Counted from the first letter of the stretch, positions 32,401-40,350 are shown. The stretch is DNA of 40,441 nt from an uncultured Alphaproteobacteria bacterium (GCA_903897605.1 CAIUCH010000017.1:1-40441); one strand, 5' to 3'. Translations and numbers: made by a program. The notes: generated from the letters alone by a model not told the origin.

Positions 32401-33419
32401 CAAGCGGCCTTGATCAGTTTGCGGTTGATCAGACATTCGGCGATCTGAACGGCATTCAGCGCCGCGCCTTTGCGCAAATTGTCCGAGACGATCCAGAGTG
32501 ACAGGCCATTTTCCACGGTGGGATCCTTGCGGATGCGGCTGACATAGGTGGCATCCTCGCCGGCACATTCGAGGGGTGTCGCATAGCCGCCATCTTCGCG
32601 CTTGTCGACCACCAGAACACCCGGCGCCTCGCGCAATATCGCGCGCGCCCTTTCAGCGGTGATGGGCTTCTCGAACTCCAAGGTTACGGACTCGCTATGG
32701 CTGACAAAAACCGGAACACGCACGCAGGTGGCGGTGACCTGGATGTTGGGATCCAGAATCTTCTGGGTCTCCACCATCATCTTCCATTCTTCCTTGGTAT
32801 AGCCGGAATCGAGGAAGACATCGATTTGCGGAATGACGTTGAAGGCGATCTGTTTGGGAAATTTCTCGATTTCGACGGCGTCGGCGACGAATACGGCGCG
32901 GGTTTGGCGGAAAAGCTCATCCATCGCGTCCTTGCCGGCGCCGGAGACCGATTGGTAGGTGGAGACCACCACCCGTTTGATCGTGGCGTAATCGTGCAAC
33001 GGCTTCAGCGCCACCACCAGCTGGATGGTCGAGCAATTGGGATTGGCGACGATACCCTTCTTGATGTTGTGAAGCGCGTCGGCATTCACTTCCGGCACCA
33101 CCAGCGGCACTTGGCGGTCCATCCGCCAGGCGCTGGAATTGTCGATCACGATGGCGCCCTGGGCCGCGATTTTGGGCGACCATTCCTTGGATGTCGCGCC
33201 GCCTGCCGACATCAGGCAGATGTCGGTGCCTTTGAAGTCGAAATAATCCAAGGCCTTGATCTTCAGTGTGTGATCGCCGAACGAAACTTCGGTGCCGATC
33301 GAGCGGGTGGAAGCCAGCGCCACCACTTCGCTGATGGGAAATTCGCGCTCCGCCAGCACCGCCAGCATCTCACGCCCGACATTGCCGGTGGCGCCCACCA
33401 CCGCGACTTTATAAGCCAT
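32400..33419 (-). CDS. asd: Aspartate-semialdehyde dehydrogenase
   Basis: This NADPH enzyme reduces aspartyl phosphate to aspartate semialdehyde, the branch point to lysine/diaminopimelate, threonine and methionine. The 339 residues show the nucleotide-binding VAVVGATGNVGREML, the catalytic C129 in VANPNCSTIQLV, S-G-A-G-K near residue 169, and the C-terminal block NGLSLWIVSDNLRKGAALNA. ATG 33419 is chosen because MAYKVAVVG begins the fold and GAGGAGAGGG lies upstream; an in-frame extension to 33548 would be unusual. It heads asd-DUF1330-zapE on the minus strand. Confidence 0.96.
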   Translation of the reverse strand: MAYKVAVVGATGNVGREMLAVLAEREFPISEVVALASTRSIGTEVSFGDHTLKIKALDYFDFKGTDICLMSAGGATSKEWSPKIAAQGAIVIDNSSAWRMDRQVPLVVPEVNADALHNIKKGIVANPNCSTIQLVVALKPLHDYATIKRVVVSTYQSVSGAGKDAMDELFRQTRAVFVADAVEIEKFPKQIAFNVIPQIDVFLDSGYTKEEWKMMVETQKILDPNIQVTATCVRVPVFVSHSESVTLEFEKPITAERARAILREAPGVLVVDKREDGGYATPLECAGEDATYVSRIRKDPTVENGLSLWIVSDNLRKGAALNAVQIAECLINRKLIKAA

Positions 33420-33529
33420 GCCCAACCCTCTCCTCGGCAGCGGAACTGCCGCGCGCGGGGCACAGATACTAAAAAGGGGCCGTGCATGAAAGGGCGGTGA
33501 GAAAAGAGCCTTTTTGGGGGGGTATCGCC

Positions 33530-33850
33530 CTACTCGCCGGGATGCCATTTGAGACGGAGCATGGCGCCATCTGCGCCCACGCCGCCGCTCACCGAAGGCA
33601 GGAAGCTCGAGGAGTCCGGGTGGGTGGAAAAGACGTCCATGCGTCCGTCCTTGATCCCCAAATTCCGGGCGGCCTCATCGGCGTAATTCATCGCATAGGG
33701 CGCAGGATGATCATCGTAAACGATCTTGGGCGCGCAGGGATATTGCAGGGCGCTTGAGAGATGATCCTGGTTTGGGACAGACCTGGCGAGGGCCGGAGTT
33801 CCACAGCTCACCCCCAATAGCCCGATCAAAAGAAGGATATTTGTTCTCAT
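33530..33850 (-). CDS. Small secreted protein of unknown function
   Basis: A 106-residue protein with a signal peptide (RTNILLLIGLLGVSCGTPALA). The mature part is about 85 residues with one further cysteine, several His/Asp/Tyr residues (IVYDDHPAPYAMNYADEAAR) and a Ser/Gly-rich stretch (SSSFLPSVSGGVGADG). I do not recognise a family. ATG 33850 is chosen over a longer frame because only it gives a signal peptide. It diverges from the secreted gene at 34010. The gap to asd (33420-33529) contains a loose AAAAAGG/CCTTTTT inverted repeat (33472-33515) that could serve as terminator. Confidence 0.65.
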   Translation of the reverse strand: MRTNILLLIGLLGVSCGTPALARSVPNQDHLSSALQYPCAPKIVYDDHPAPYAMNYADEAARNLGIKDGRMDVFSTHPDSSSFLPSVSGGVGADGAMLRLKWHPGE

Positions 33851-34009
33851 ATCGCCGGATTCCGGCAAGGTTACGGAAAGGAAACGCGATGCAGCGCTTG
33901 TCGTTGCACGGCATTTTTGTGTTCGAGTAAGGATCTTCTGGAAAGATCGGTACACAGACCATAGGATCCGGTCCGGCTTCGGGCGGGCGCCAAGGCGAGA
34001 AAGCAAGCG

Positions 34010-34594
34010 ATGAAAAAAACCTTCCGGGCCGGCGCCTGTGCCACCCTTTTGTGTTTCACCGGCGCTACCCTGGCTGAAGCCAGGGGTTTGGCCTGCGCCA
34101 CCGAGTCCGAGATTTCCGCGATCCAGATCTCCGCCGTGCAGCAGGAGTTTACGGATGCGGCGCTTGCCTGCGGTTCGCATGAAACCGAGCTGTTCAACCG
34201 TTTTCAAACCCTATTCAACAGGGAATTGCGCCGCTCCGATGCGCGGATGCTGTCCATGTTCAAGCGGCTTTATGGCACCTCCAAGGGCAATGCCGCATAT
34301 GATTCCTACAAGACGCGCGCCATCGCGCATGCCGAGCAGCGCCGCACCGTGCCAGGCGCGGCGGCGGATTTCTGCAAGGCCGCCGACATCGTGTTCGCGG
34401 CGGCCCTGGCGCCCGACAAGCCGGTGCTGGAGGACTTTGTCGCCGGCGTGCCGGTCCGGGAGAACAATCCGATCAACGCGTGCGAAGTGAAGGTATCGTT
34501 GACCTTGCAGGGTGTCGCCGCCGGTTCTGCCATTGAGCCAAAGGCGCGGCCTGCGTTGCCGGGCGATCCGCCCAATCCGAATTTGTTTCCGTAG
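34010..34594 (+). CDS. Secreted protein of unknown function
   Basis: A 194-residue protein with a signal peptide (KKTFRAGACATLLCFTGATLAEA). The mature region is largely helical with four cysteines (in LACATES, ALACGSH, ADFCKAA and INACEVK), which could form two disulfides, and it ends in a Pro-rich tail (ARPALPGDPPNPNLFP). I recognise no family. The ATG follows AAAGCAAGCG, a weak ribosome binding site. Repeat copy 7 and a strong bidirectional terminator lie downstream. The 159-bp divergent gap to the other secreted gene should contain both promoters; I saw no confident match. Confidence 0.7.
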   Translation: MKKTFRAGACATLLCFTGATLAEARGLACATESEISAIQISAVQQEFTDAALACGSHETELFNRFQTLFNRELRRSDARMLSMFKRLYGTSKGNAAYDSYKTRAIAHAEQRRTVPGAAADFCKAADIVFAAALAPDKPVLEDFVAGVPVRENNPINACEVKVSLTLQGVAAGSAIEPKARPALPGDPPNPNLFP

Positions 34595-34604
34595 TTTTTT
34601 TTTG

Positions 34605-34707
34605 CCCCCATCTGTGCGGCACGCGGGCAAGCCCGCTACCGCACGTTCGGTACGCTGTCGCTACCGAACTCCCCCGCCAAAGGCTTCGCCTTGCGGGGGA
34701 AGAAAGT
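34605..34707 (+). repeat. Dispersed structured repeat, copy 7
   Basis: The copy begins ten bases after a TAG stop, behind nine T's, with CCCCCATC, then the first stem GTGCGG-CAC-GCGGGC-AA-GCCCGC-TAC-CGCAC, an extra hairpin TACCG/CGGTA, and the second hairpin AAGGC TTC GCCTT closed by CGCC/GCGG with C and G runs, ending GAAGAAAGTC. It is nearly identical to copy 1 except that it lacks the inserted hairpin. The same context, TAG followed by a T-run, precedes both. Confidence 0.87.
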
Positions 34708-34746
34708 CTGAGTGTTCGTTTGTTTGATCTAGTGTGATCGCATAAG

Positions 34747-34778
34747 AAAAAGGGCCGGTCTTTCGACCGGCCCTTTTT
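34747..34778. terminator. Bidirectional rho-independent terminator
   Basis: A perfect 14-bp inverted repeat, AAAAAGGGCCGGTC (34747-34760) and GACCGGCCCTTTTT (34765-34778), has a four-base loop TTTC. It has a T-run on each strand and lies between the convergent secreted-protein gene and ompA-like gene, 19 bases past the latter's stop. Confidence 0.92.
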
Positions 34779-34797
34779 GCTTCAGATGGAGGCTTTA

Positions 34798-35871
34798 TCA
34801 GCCGCCGAGGTCGATGACCGCGCGGCGGTTCTTCGGCTCACGAACGCTCGGGCCGGTTGGCACCATCGGATCGTGGAAGGACTTGCCTTCAATCGCGATG
34901 GCGTCGGCGCCCAAGCCTTGACGGACCATTTCTTCCTTGACCGTCGTGGCGCGGCGCACCGAAAGCACCTGATTGTACTTGTCCGTGCCCATCGTGTCGG
35001 TGTGGCCAGTGACCATGATCCGCACCGAGCCAAGCGTCTTGGCGGCGGCGACGGCCTGGGTCACGGTCGACTGAGCTTCCGCCGTCAGATCCGACTTATC
35101 GAAGTCGAAGAAGACGATATAGGTCTTCGCCGGCGGCGGGGGAGGCGGCGGCGGGGGAGGCGGCGGCGGGGGAGGCGGCGGCGGAGGCGGCGGTGGCGGA
35201 GGCGGAGGCGGAGGCGGAGGAGGCGGCGGGGGAGGCGGCGGTGTCATGAACCACCGGAAGCCGACCATCACTGCATTTTCCGTCAAGCTGCCGACATGGA
35301 TCGGCGTGAGCGCGGTAAAGGACGAAGCATAGGTCGCGTCGTTCTGATTGCCGCGATAGCGGTAATCGACGAACAGATCGACATCGGGCGACAGCGAATA
35401 GGCGATACCCGCGATGCCCTGATATTCGAGTGAGAGGTGCGAGCCCTTGGCATAATCCAAGCCCGGCGTCGTCCAATGGATGCGGGCTTCGCCGCCGCCG
35501 ATACCGCCGCCCAATGACAGTTTCCACTGGTCGCCCAGCGGAATGTCATAAACGAAGTTGAACATGTCGCTGGTAACGCTGGAGGAACCGGCGAAACCGG
35601 CGGTGCTGGCATCATGCGAGGTGTAGCCCAGCTCGTTTTCAATGCGGAATCCCGACGCCCAGGAATAACCAAAGGCGCCGACAACGATACCGCTGTCGCT
35701 GTTGTTCATCTTGACGACGTTGGTCGGGAAGGGGGCCGAACGCGCATTGACCGAGGGCATTTCGTCATAGCCGCCACCCAGACCCAGGTACCAACCTTCG
35801 GTGGCGGCATGCGCCGGAGCGCTCAAAGCCATCGCCGCGACGCCGGCCAAGGCCAACATGCGAATTCTCAT
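34798..35871 (-). CDS. OmpA-family outer membrane protein with 37-proline linker
   Basis: A 357-residue outer membrane protein. After the signal peptide (RIRMLALAGVAAMALSAPAHA) comes an eight-strand OmpA-type barrel (about 25-208, GWYLGLGGGYDEMP to NAVMVGFRWFM), then 37 uninterrupted prolines (211-247), then a peptidoglycan-binding OmpA domain (about 250-350). That domain has FFDFDKSDLTAEAQ and GHTDTMGTDKYNQVLSVRR, with the Asp and Arg that hold diaminopimelate. It ties outer membrane to cell wall. ATG 35871 follows GAGGG; a GTG five codons upstream is possible. The 228-bp upstream gap to btaB (35872-36099) holds no gene. Confidence 0.93.
   Translation of the reverse strand: MRIRMLALAGVAAMALSAPAHAATEGWYLGLGGGYDEMPSVNARSAPFPTNVVKMNNSDSGIVVGAFGYSWASGFRIENELGYTSHDASTAGFAGSSSVTSDMFNFVYDIPLGDQWKLSLGGGIGGGEARIHWTTPGLDYAKGSHLSLEYQGIAGIAYSLSPDVDLFVDYRYRGNQNDATYASSFTALTPIHVGSLTENAVMVGFRWFMTPPPPPPPPPPPPPPPPPPPPPPPPPPPPPPPPPPPPPAKTYIVFFDFDKSDLTAEAQSTVTQAVAAAKTLGSVRIMVTGHTDTMGTDKYNQVLSVRRATTVKEEMVRQGLGADAIAIEGKSFHDPMVPTGPSVREPKNRRAVIDLGG
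35131..35241 (-). repeat. CCN-repeat tract coding 37 prolines
   Basis: The 111-bp tract consists only of CCN codons on the minus strand. On the plus strand it begins with three exact tandem copies of the 15-mer CGGCGGCGGGGGAGG (35131-35175) and continues with degenerate CGG/AGG triplets. All units are multiples of three, so slippage would change linker length without breaking the frame. Confidence 0.95.
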
Positions 35872-36099
35872 TATTTCTACCCTCACTTAAAGAAAACCGA
35901 CGGGCAGGAATCCCCCACGCCGAATGCGCTTAAACCCTATGTTCGGCTTATAACGGCGATCACGCTAAAAGTCTCCACCGCTAATGTTATTTAGGCGCGG
36001 ATTGCCGCCTTGTTTTCAAGGTTTTACCGGAGACATGTGGTCGCTCTGCCACAGAATCTGGGGGAACGCATCCCAAGGTACATTTCGGCTTTGGACAAT

Positions 36100-36750
36100 T
36101 CACAGTTTGGAAGTTGTAAAAATAAAGGCGTAGCGCCCGGTCAGCAAGGTCAGGCTGCCCCTGTTGCAAGTAACCCCTTCAAGTTCTGCAAGAAATTCGA
36201 CGCGCGGCGATACGTGGAATAACCGTAGCCAGGTTCGCATGACCCGTTTCGCCAAGCCACCAAACCCGCTTAGGTCGCCAAAATCCACCACATGCAGGCG
36301 GCCCGCCGCAGACAGGGCGGCAAAGCCCGCCGCCAGTGCCGCGCGCCAATCCGGAATCATCGAAAGACTGTAGGAAAAAAGCACATTTTCGAAGGTTTCG
36401 ACGCCAAATTGCGCTGGCGAGAGATGCTCTGCCAAGCCCTGCGCCAAGGTGATGCGGTGCTCCAGGCCGGCTCGCCGTACCGCCGCGCGGGCGGTTTCCA
36501 GCATCGCGGCCGAGGCGTCGAGGCCATAGAGCCGGGTCTGCGGGTAAACCCGCGCGATGGCGATCAGATTGCGGGCCGTGCCGCAGCCGACCTCCAACAG
36601 GTTGGCGCTGGGACCAAGCGCCAGGTTGCGGATCAGTCTATCGCGTCCAAAAAGATAATATTTTCTAGTGAAGTCATAGACATGGCGCTGGCGCTGATAG
36701 ATCCGGTCCATCAACCCGGCATGGGTTTCAGCAAAGAGGGCGGCGCGCAT
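36100..36750 (-). CDS. btaB: BtaB-like methyltransferase of betaine-lipid synthesis
   Basis: A 216-residue SAM-dependent methyltransferase. Motif I is NLLEVGCGTARNLIAIAR and the acidic loop after it is YGLDASAAML; later blocks are VLFSYSLSMIPDW and GRLHVVDFGDLSG. The beginning (MDRIYQRQRHVYDFTRKYYLFGRD) matches BtaB proteins, which methylate diacylglycerylhomoserine three times to give DGTS. ATG 36750 is preferred because GGAGGG lies ten bases upstream; it overlaps the end of btaA by 23 bases, showing tight coupling. The position next to BtaA is the strongest argument for this function. Confidence 0.9.
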   Translation of the reverse strand: MRAALFAETHAGLMDRIYQRQRHVYDFTRKYYLFGRDRLIRNLALGPSANLLEVGCGTARNLIAIARVYPQTRLYGLDASAAMLETARAAVRRAGLEHRITLAQGLAEHLSPAQFGVETFENVLFSYSLSMIPDWRAALAAGFAALSAAGRLHVVDFGDLSGFGGLAKRVMRTWLRLFHVSPRVEFLAELEGVTCNRGSLTLLTGRYAFIFTTSKL

Positions 36751-37957
36751 AGATGTGAAACCCTCCATAGATCGAAGAACGGTCCTGCGCGTGCAGCACC
36801 CGGCTCTGCCATTCGTAATAAAGCCAGGGGGCGAGCAGTTCGGGTGCGAGCTTTTGGGAAAGAGGGCTCGCTTCTCCCGCCGTGCGGAAAATCACCCGGG
36901 CATCGCTCGAATGCGCTGTGCGATCGATCTCGCTCCATAAGGCACCCAGCTGGGCCGGGCTCATCCAATCTTGCGCGTCCAAAAGCACGAAGCGGTCCAA
37001 CGACTGGGGCGGCTGGGCCTTGAGGAAATCCAGCAGCGAGGCGTGATGCACCGACACGGTGGAGACCCGCGCTTTCAATGCCGCATAATTTTCCGCCTTC
37101 AGATAATCGGGCACCGCTTCGCGGCTTTCCAGATCGTAACCGCGGCCAAAAGCCTGCCAGGCGAAATAATTGTCGCGAATGGGAAAGTCGCAGGCCAAGC
37201 GCTCCACCCGCTCGCGCAATATGCTGACGGGATCGCCGTTGCCGGACGATACCAGCGCGTCATATTGCGCCGGCGGAATTCCAAGCGCGTAAAGTGACAA
37301 GGGCGACTTGGTGATCAGCCGTACCGGCACGCTATCGAACAGGGGCGCCACCACCTGGTCGAACAGCTCGCGCTGTTCGCGCGGTGTCTTGGCACCCAAA
37401 AGATCTTCCAGATTCTTCCCGTGCAGCCGGGCTACGCCATGCAGCAGGCCGATGAAACGGCCCAGAAGTCCATGGCGATAGAGATTGCGCGCGAACATTT
37501 CGATGCGCCGGCGTGGCCGCGGTGCGCCGTATGTGGCTTGCCAATAGGCCCGGGTTTGCGGATCCAGCCGGTCACGAATATGGGTATCGAAAGCGGCGAG
37601 GTTGGCGGGATCGGATGCTTCGCCGAAGAAGCGGAAAAAACTCTCGTGATCGGGAAACTGCTCCAGCGCCGCGAGCTTCAGCTTTGTCAGCGCGACATGA
37701 TGGGGATTGAGATCCAGCGCCATGATTTTCGCCGGCGCGGCGGTGAGATAGTTCAGGACGTTGCAGCCGCCGGAAGCAATGGTGACAATCCTGTGATGGG
37801 GCTGAAGCTCCAGCGCATCCAAATCGACGCTGGGATCTTCCCAAATCTGGTTATAGACAAAGCCCTGAAACATCAGGGTAAAGAGCCGCTCCAGCATGCC
37901 GCGCGAGGTGGCGGGGGCGGCTTGGTGGGCAGCCCGTTCCAGAAGGAGGTTGGCCAT
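36728..37957 (-). CDS. btaA: BtaA: SAM:diacylglycerol 3-amino-3-carboxypropyltransferase
   Basis: A 409-residue DUF3419 protein. BtaA moves the 3-amino-3-carboxypropyl group of S-adenosylmethionine onto diacylglycerol to form diacylglycerylhomoserine, the first step to the phosphorus-free membrane lipid DGTS. Family blocks are GFVYNQIWEDPSVDLDAL (about 32-49), VTIASGGCNVLNYLTAAPAK, IMALDLNPHHVALTKLKLAAL and a C-terminal GGFHIYARRPL. The ATG has GGAAAGG upstream. In Rhodobacter and Sinorhizobium these genes respond to phosphate limitation through PhoB; I could not find a convincing Pho box here, but a 32-bp tandem repeat lies 44 bases upstream. Confidence 0.93.
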   Translation of the reverse strand: MANLLLERAAHQAAPATSRGMLERLFTLMFQGFVYNQIWEDPSVDLDALELQPHHRIVTIASGGCNVLNYLTAAPAKIMALDLNPHHVALTKLKLAALEQFPDHESFFRFFGEASDPANLAAFDTHIRDRLDPQTRAYWQATYGAPRPRRRIEMFARNLYRHGLLGRFIGLLHGVARLHGKNLEDLLGAKTPREQRELFDQVVAPLFDSVPVRLITKSPLSLYALGIPPAQYDALVSSGNGDPVSILRERVERLACDFPIRDNYFAWQAFGRGYDLESREAVPDYLKAENYAALKARVSTVSVHHASLLDFLKAQPPQSLDRFVLLDAQDWMSPAQLGALWSEIDRTAHSSDARVIFRTAGEASPLSQKLAPELLAPWLYYEWQSRVLHAQDRSSIYGGFHIYARRPLC

Positions 37958-38000
37958 GTCGTGCCTTTCCGTGATCGCGGGCCTTCGGTGCCCGATCTGG

Positions 38001-38087
38001 TCGCGCCAGCTCTCGCTGACACTTTATTTGGGTCGCTCCGGCTATTGCCGACGCTTTATGCTAATCGCTCCGGCTATTGCCGACGCT
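38001..38087. repeat. 32-bp tandem repeat between btaA and tesB
   Basis: Two copies share 23 identical bases beginning TCGCTCCGGCTATTGCC and ending GACGCT (38033-38055 and 38065-38087), spaced exactly 32 bp. A third, degenerate copy in the same phase precedes them (38001-38032, about 21 of 32 positions matching). The array fills the divergent region between the btaA start (37957) and tesB start (38169) and is not coding in any supported gene. Period 32 is three helical turns, so repeated sites would lie on one face of the DNA. Confidence 0.75.
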
Positions 38088-38168
38088 CCTGTGAATCACT
38101 TAGGTGAAGGGCATAGGGCAATTGCATGACGGATTGGCGAAGGCGCCAAAGCGTGATTGGTTTGGACC

Positions 38169-39044
38169 ATGAACGAAGCTGGCAAAACGGCATTGACCGA
38201 AGTGATAGGTCTTCTCGATCTCGAACAGATCGAGGAAAATATCTTTCGTGGTGTCAGTCCCAAGGCGCGCACGCAGCGCGTGTTTGGCGGCCAGGTGCTG
38301 GGGCAGGCGCTGGCGGCGGCAATCCGCACGGTCGAGCCGTCGCGGCTCTGTCATTCGCTTCACGCGTATTTCTTGCGGCCCGGCGATCCCAGGATTCCCA
38401 TTCTGTATGAAGTAGATCGCGCCCGCGATGGCAAGAGCTTCACCGCCCGCCGGGTGGTGGCGATCCAGCATGGCGCGCAGATCTTCAATCTCGCGGCGTC
38501 ATTTCAAACCGTCGAGTCGGGATTTGATCACCAATTCGAAATGCCGAAAGTCCCGCCACCCGAAGCGCTGGAAGATGCCGCCAGCGCTTTGATGCGGCGA
38601 ACCGAGCAATTTCCCGAACATTTTCGCGAATGGATCGCGCGGGCGCGCCCGTTTGAAACGCGGCCGGTCATTCTCGATGGTCCCGCCGACCGGCCGCCGC
38701 GCCCGCCCTTCAACAATGTCTGGTTCCGCGCCGCCGGACCGGTGCCGGACGATATCCGTCAGCGCCAGATTCTGCTTGCCTATGTTTCCGACATGACCTT
38801 GCTGGATACCTCGCTGTTGCCCCACGGCAAGAGCTTCTTTTCGGCGGTGCAGATGGCAAGCATCGATCATGCGATGTGGTTTCATCGCGATGCCGGGCTG
38901 GACGACTGGCTGCTTTATTCCCAGGACAGCCCTTCGGCCAGCGGAGCGCGCGGTTTTAATCGGGGCTTGATCTTTACCCGCGACGGCATGCTGGTCGCGT
39001 CGGTGGCGCAAGAAGGACTGATCCGGCCGCGACAGGGCCAGTAA
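38169..39044 (+). CDS. tesB: Acyl-CoA thioesterase II
   Basis: A 291-residue double hot-dog thioesterase that hydrolyses medium- and long-chain acyl-CoA. Family blocks are IFRGVSPKARTQRVFGGQVL (about 21-40), LHAYFLRPGDPRIPI, DRARDGKSFTARRV, LAYVSDMTLLDTSLLPHG and MASIDHAMWFHR; the conserved Asp, Thr/Ser and Gln of TesB sit in the D-M-T, S-I-D-H-A and A-Q-E-G-L regions. ATG 38169 is used; an in-frame upstream start at 38157 adds four residues. The ribosome binding site is weak. It diverges from btaA across the 32-bp repeat array. Its stop and the convergent tadE stop lie in one small hairpin (39041-39065). Confidence 0.93.
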   Translation: MNEAGKTALTEVIGLLDLEQIEENIFRGVSPKARTQRVFGGQVLGQALAAAIRTVEPSRLCHSLHAYFLRPGDPRIPILYEVDRARDGKSFTARRVVAIQHGAQIFNLAASFQTVESGFDHQFEMPKVPPPEALEDAASALMRRTEQFPEHFREWIARARPFETRPVILDGPADRPPRPPFNNVWFRAAGPVPDDIRQRQILLAYVSDMTLLDTSLLPHGKSFFSAVQMASIDHAMWFHRDAGLDDWLLYSQDSPSASGARGFNRGLIFTRDGMLVASVAQEGLIRPRQGQ

Positions 39045-39050
39045 CCGGCA

Positions 39051-39617
39051 TCAGCAGCCGGTCACGACTCCGGTAAGTGGAATTTGCGGCACGCGCCGCG
39101 GCTTGGAATAGAATTCACTCTTCCAATTCGCCGTGCTGAGAAGGTAGTGGAACGGCGAGCTGTAGCTGTAGGTGATGCTGGCCCAGATGACACTGCCGCC
39201 GCCGCCCGCCGTAATCAGGCCCGCGGGCATCGGGCTGGGCGGTGCCGTGGCCTTGGTGCCGCCTTGTGTGCAACTCCAGGCGACTTTGGGATTTTGACCC
39301 GCGCCGCCATCGATCAGGCTGGTGATGGTGATCTGTGCCTGAGGGCGCGGATTGCCGACGGTCGCCTTGCAATAGGGATAAAGGATCTCGCTGAGCGCGC
39401 TGTACACATTGGTCATGTCGCCATTGGCGACCGTGCTTTCCTGTGCGATCAGGTCAGCCGCGGTCGAAGCCATGTTGGTGACGTCGGCGCGCTGCACCAG
39501 GGCTTGTGACAATTCCACCAGGCCCAGCAGCATCGAGATCATGATCGGCAGAATGAAAGCGAACTCGACCGCCGCCAGACCCTGCTGATTCTTCCACAGA
39601 CGGAATTTTGTTTTCAT
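39051..39617 (-). CDS. TadE-like pilus assembly protein (second)
   Basis: A 188-residue protein of the TadE/TadG-like group, inserted in the membrane by one N-terminal helix and made of pseudopilin-like outer domain. The signature is GLAAVEFAFILPIMISMLLG (about 14-33), followed by VELSQALVQRADVTNMAS. The C-terminus ends V-V-T-G-C, with cysteine as the last residue. ATG 39617 is used; a TTG at 39635 is possible. It follows the other TadE-like gene with a gap of 11 bases and likely shares its transcript. The rest of a tad locus is not visible. Confidence 0.85.
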   Translation of the reverse strand: MKTKFRLWKNQQGLAAVEFAFILPIMISMLLGLVELSQALVQRADVTNMASTAADLIAQESTVANGDMTNVYSALSEILYPYCKATVGNPRPQAQITITSLIDGGAGQNPKVAWSCTQGGTKATAPPSPMPAGLITAGGGGSVIWASITYSYSSPFHYLLSTANWKSEFYSKPRRVPQIPLTGVVTGC

Positions 39618-39628
39618 GGAAAGCCTCG

Positions 39629-40252
39629 TCAACAACCTGCGACGCCGTTGTTGAATGGTTCATTGCGGAATGCGGAGGTGCCGGCGAGAGTGTGAACACT
39701 GCCGCCGGCAGTGTCCGCGAAGGTCCAGGTGCCGCCCATCAATCCGTTCAGACCCGGAAGCCAGATCGGAAAGGGATAGGTTGCGCGCACCAGCACCACA
39801 TCGCAGGCATTGCCAGAGTTATAAGTGCCGCCCGCGCCCATGGCGCCGAAATTGCCGCCGCCGTTGAATCCCGCCGCGAAGGGCGTGACCGTTACCTGCA
39901 GCTTGCTGCAATCCATCAAGGGCGTGACACCGCAGCAGACTTGACCGTTGAACCAGAGTTGCTGGCTGTTGGCGGCGTTGCCGTAATTGCCTGGCGTGGC
40001 GCCACCGACGCATTGTGCGGCGGCGGCGGTGTTGATGCTCTGGGCCTGGCCGGTGCGGATCAAGCGCGCCGCCTGGGTGACGGCATTTTGCAGCGCGAAT
40101 TGCCCGAAGATCATGATGCCCAGCTGCAAGATGCCGAGCATGAGGGTAAAGAAGATCGGCGCCACAAAGGCGAATTCCATCGCCGCGGACCCGTCGGTTC
40201 CACGGGTGCGAAGGCGCTGAAGGAAATTGCAAGATCGCTGTGTCTGACGCAT
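39629..40252 (-). CDS. TadE-like pilus assembly protein (first)
   Basis: A 207-residue TadE/TadG-like protein. The signature DGSAAMEFAFVAPIFFTLML is at about 20-39, followed by GILQLGIMIFGQFALQNAVTQAARLIRTGQ, and the outer domain is rich in Gly, Asn and Ala with cysteines (QVCCGVTPLMDC, NACDVV). The last residue is cysteine (GVAGC), as in its neighbour. ATG 40252 gives a normal N-terminal basic segment (RQTQRSCNFLQRLRTRG); an extension to 40396 would run into the insertion sequence and is rejected. Such pairs usually work with tad/flp pilus genes in adhesion. Confidence 0.85.
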   Translation of the reverse strand: MRQTQRSCNFLQRLRTRGTDGSAAMEFAFVAPIFFTLMLGILQLGIMIFGQFALQNAVTQAARLIRTGQAQSINTAAAAQCVGGATPGNYGNAANSQQLWFNGQVCCGVTPLMDCSKLQVTVTPFAAGFNGGGNFGAMGAGGTYNSGNACDVVLVRATYPFPIWLPGLNGLMGGTWTFADTAGGSVHTLAGTSAFRNEPFNNGVAGC

Positions 40253-40350
40253 GGCGGCGTTAAGCCTCCTGTAACACGCGCTTTTACCGCGAAGTCCGCG
40301 CTGTCCGCCGTCAGGGCCTGTGGCCCAGATTTGAGGTTGTGACTTAAGGA

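Noticed and set aside
34777-35433. 218-codon plus-strand frame with a long Arg/Gly run
   Set aside because: It is the mirror of the polyproline tract of the OmpA-like gene. The minus-strand frame has signal peptide, barrel and OmpA domain, so this one is a shadow.
38001-38087. CRISPR array
   Set aside because: The repeats are direct and contiguous in a 32-bp period with at most three units and no unique spacers. No cas genes are present.
37958-38168. Pho box upstream of btaA
   Set aside because: I looked for CTGTCAT-N4-CTGTCAT on both strands. Only single loose matches near GCTGACAC were seen, so I do not call it.
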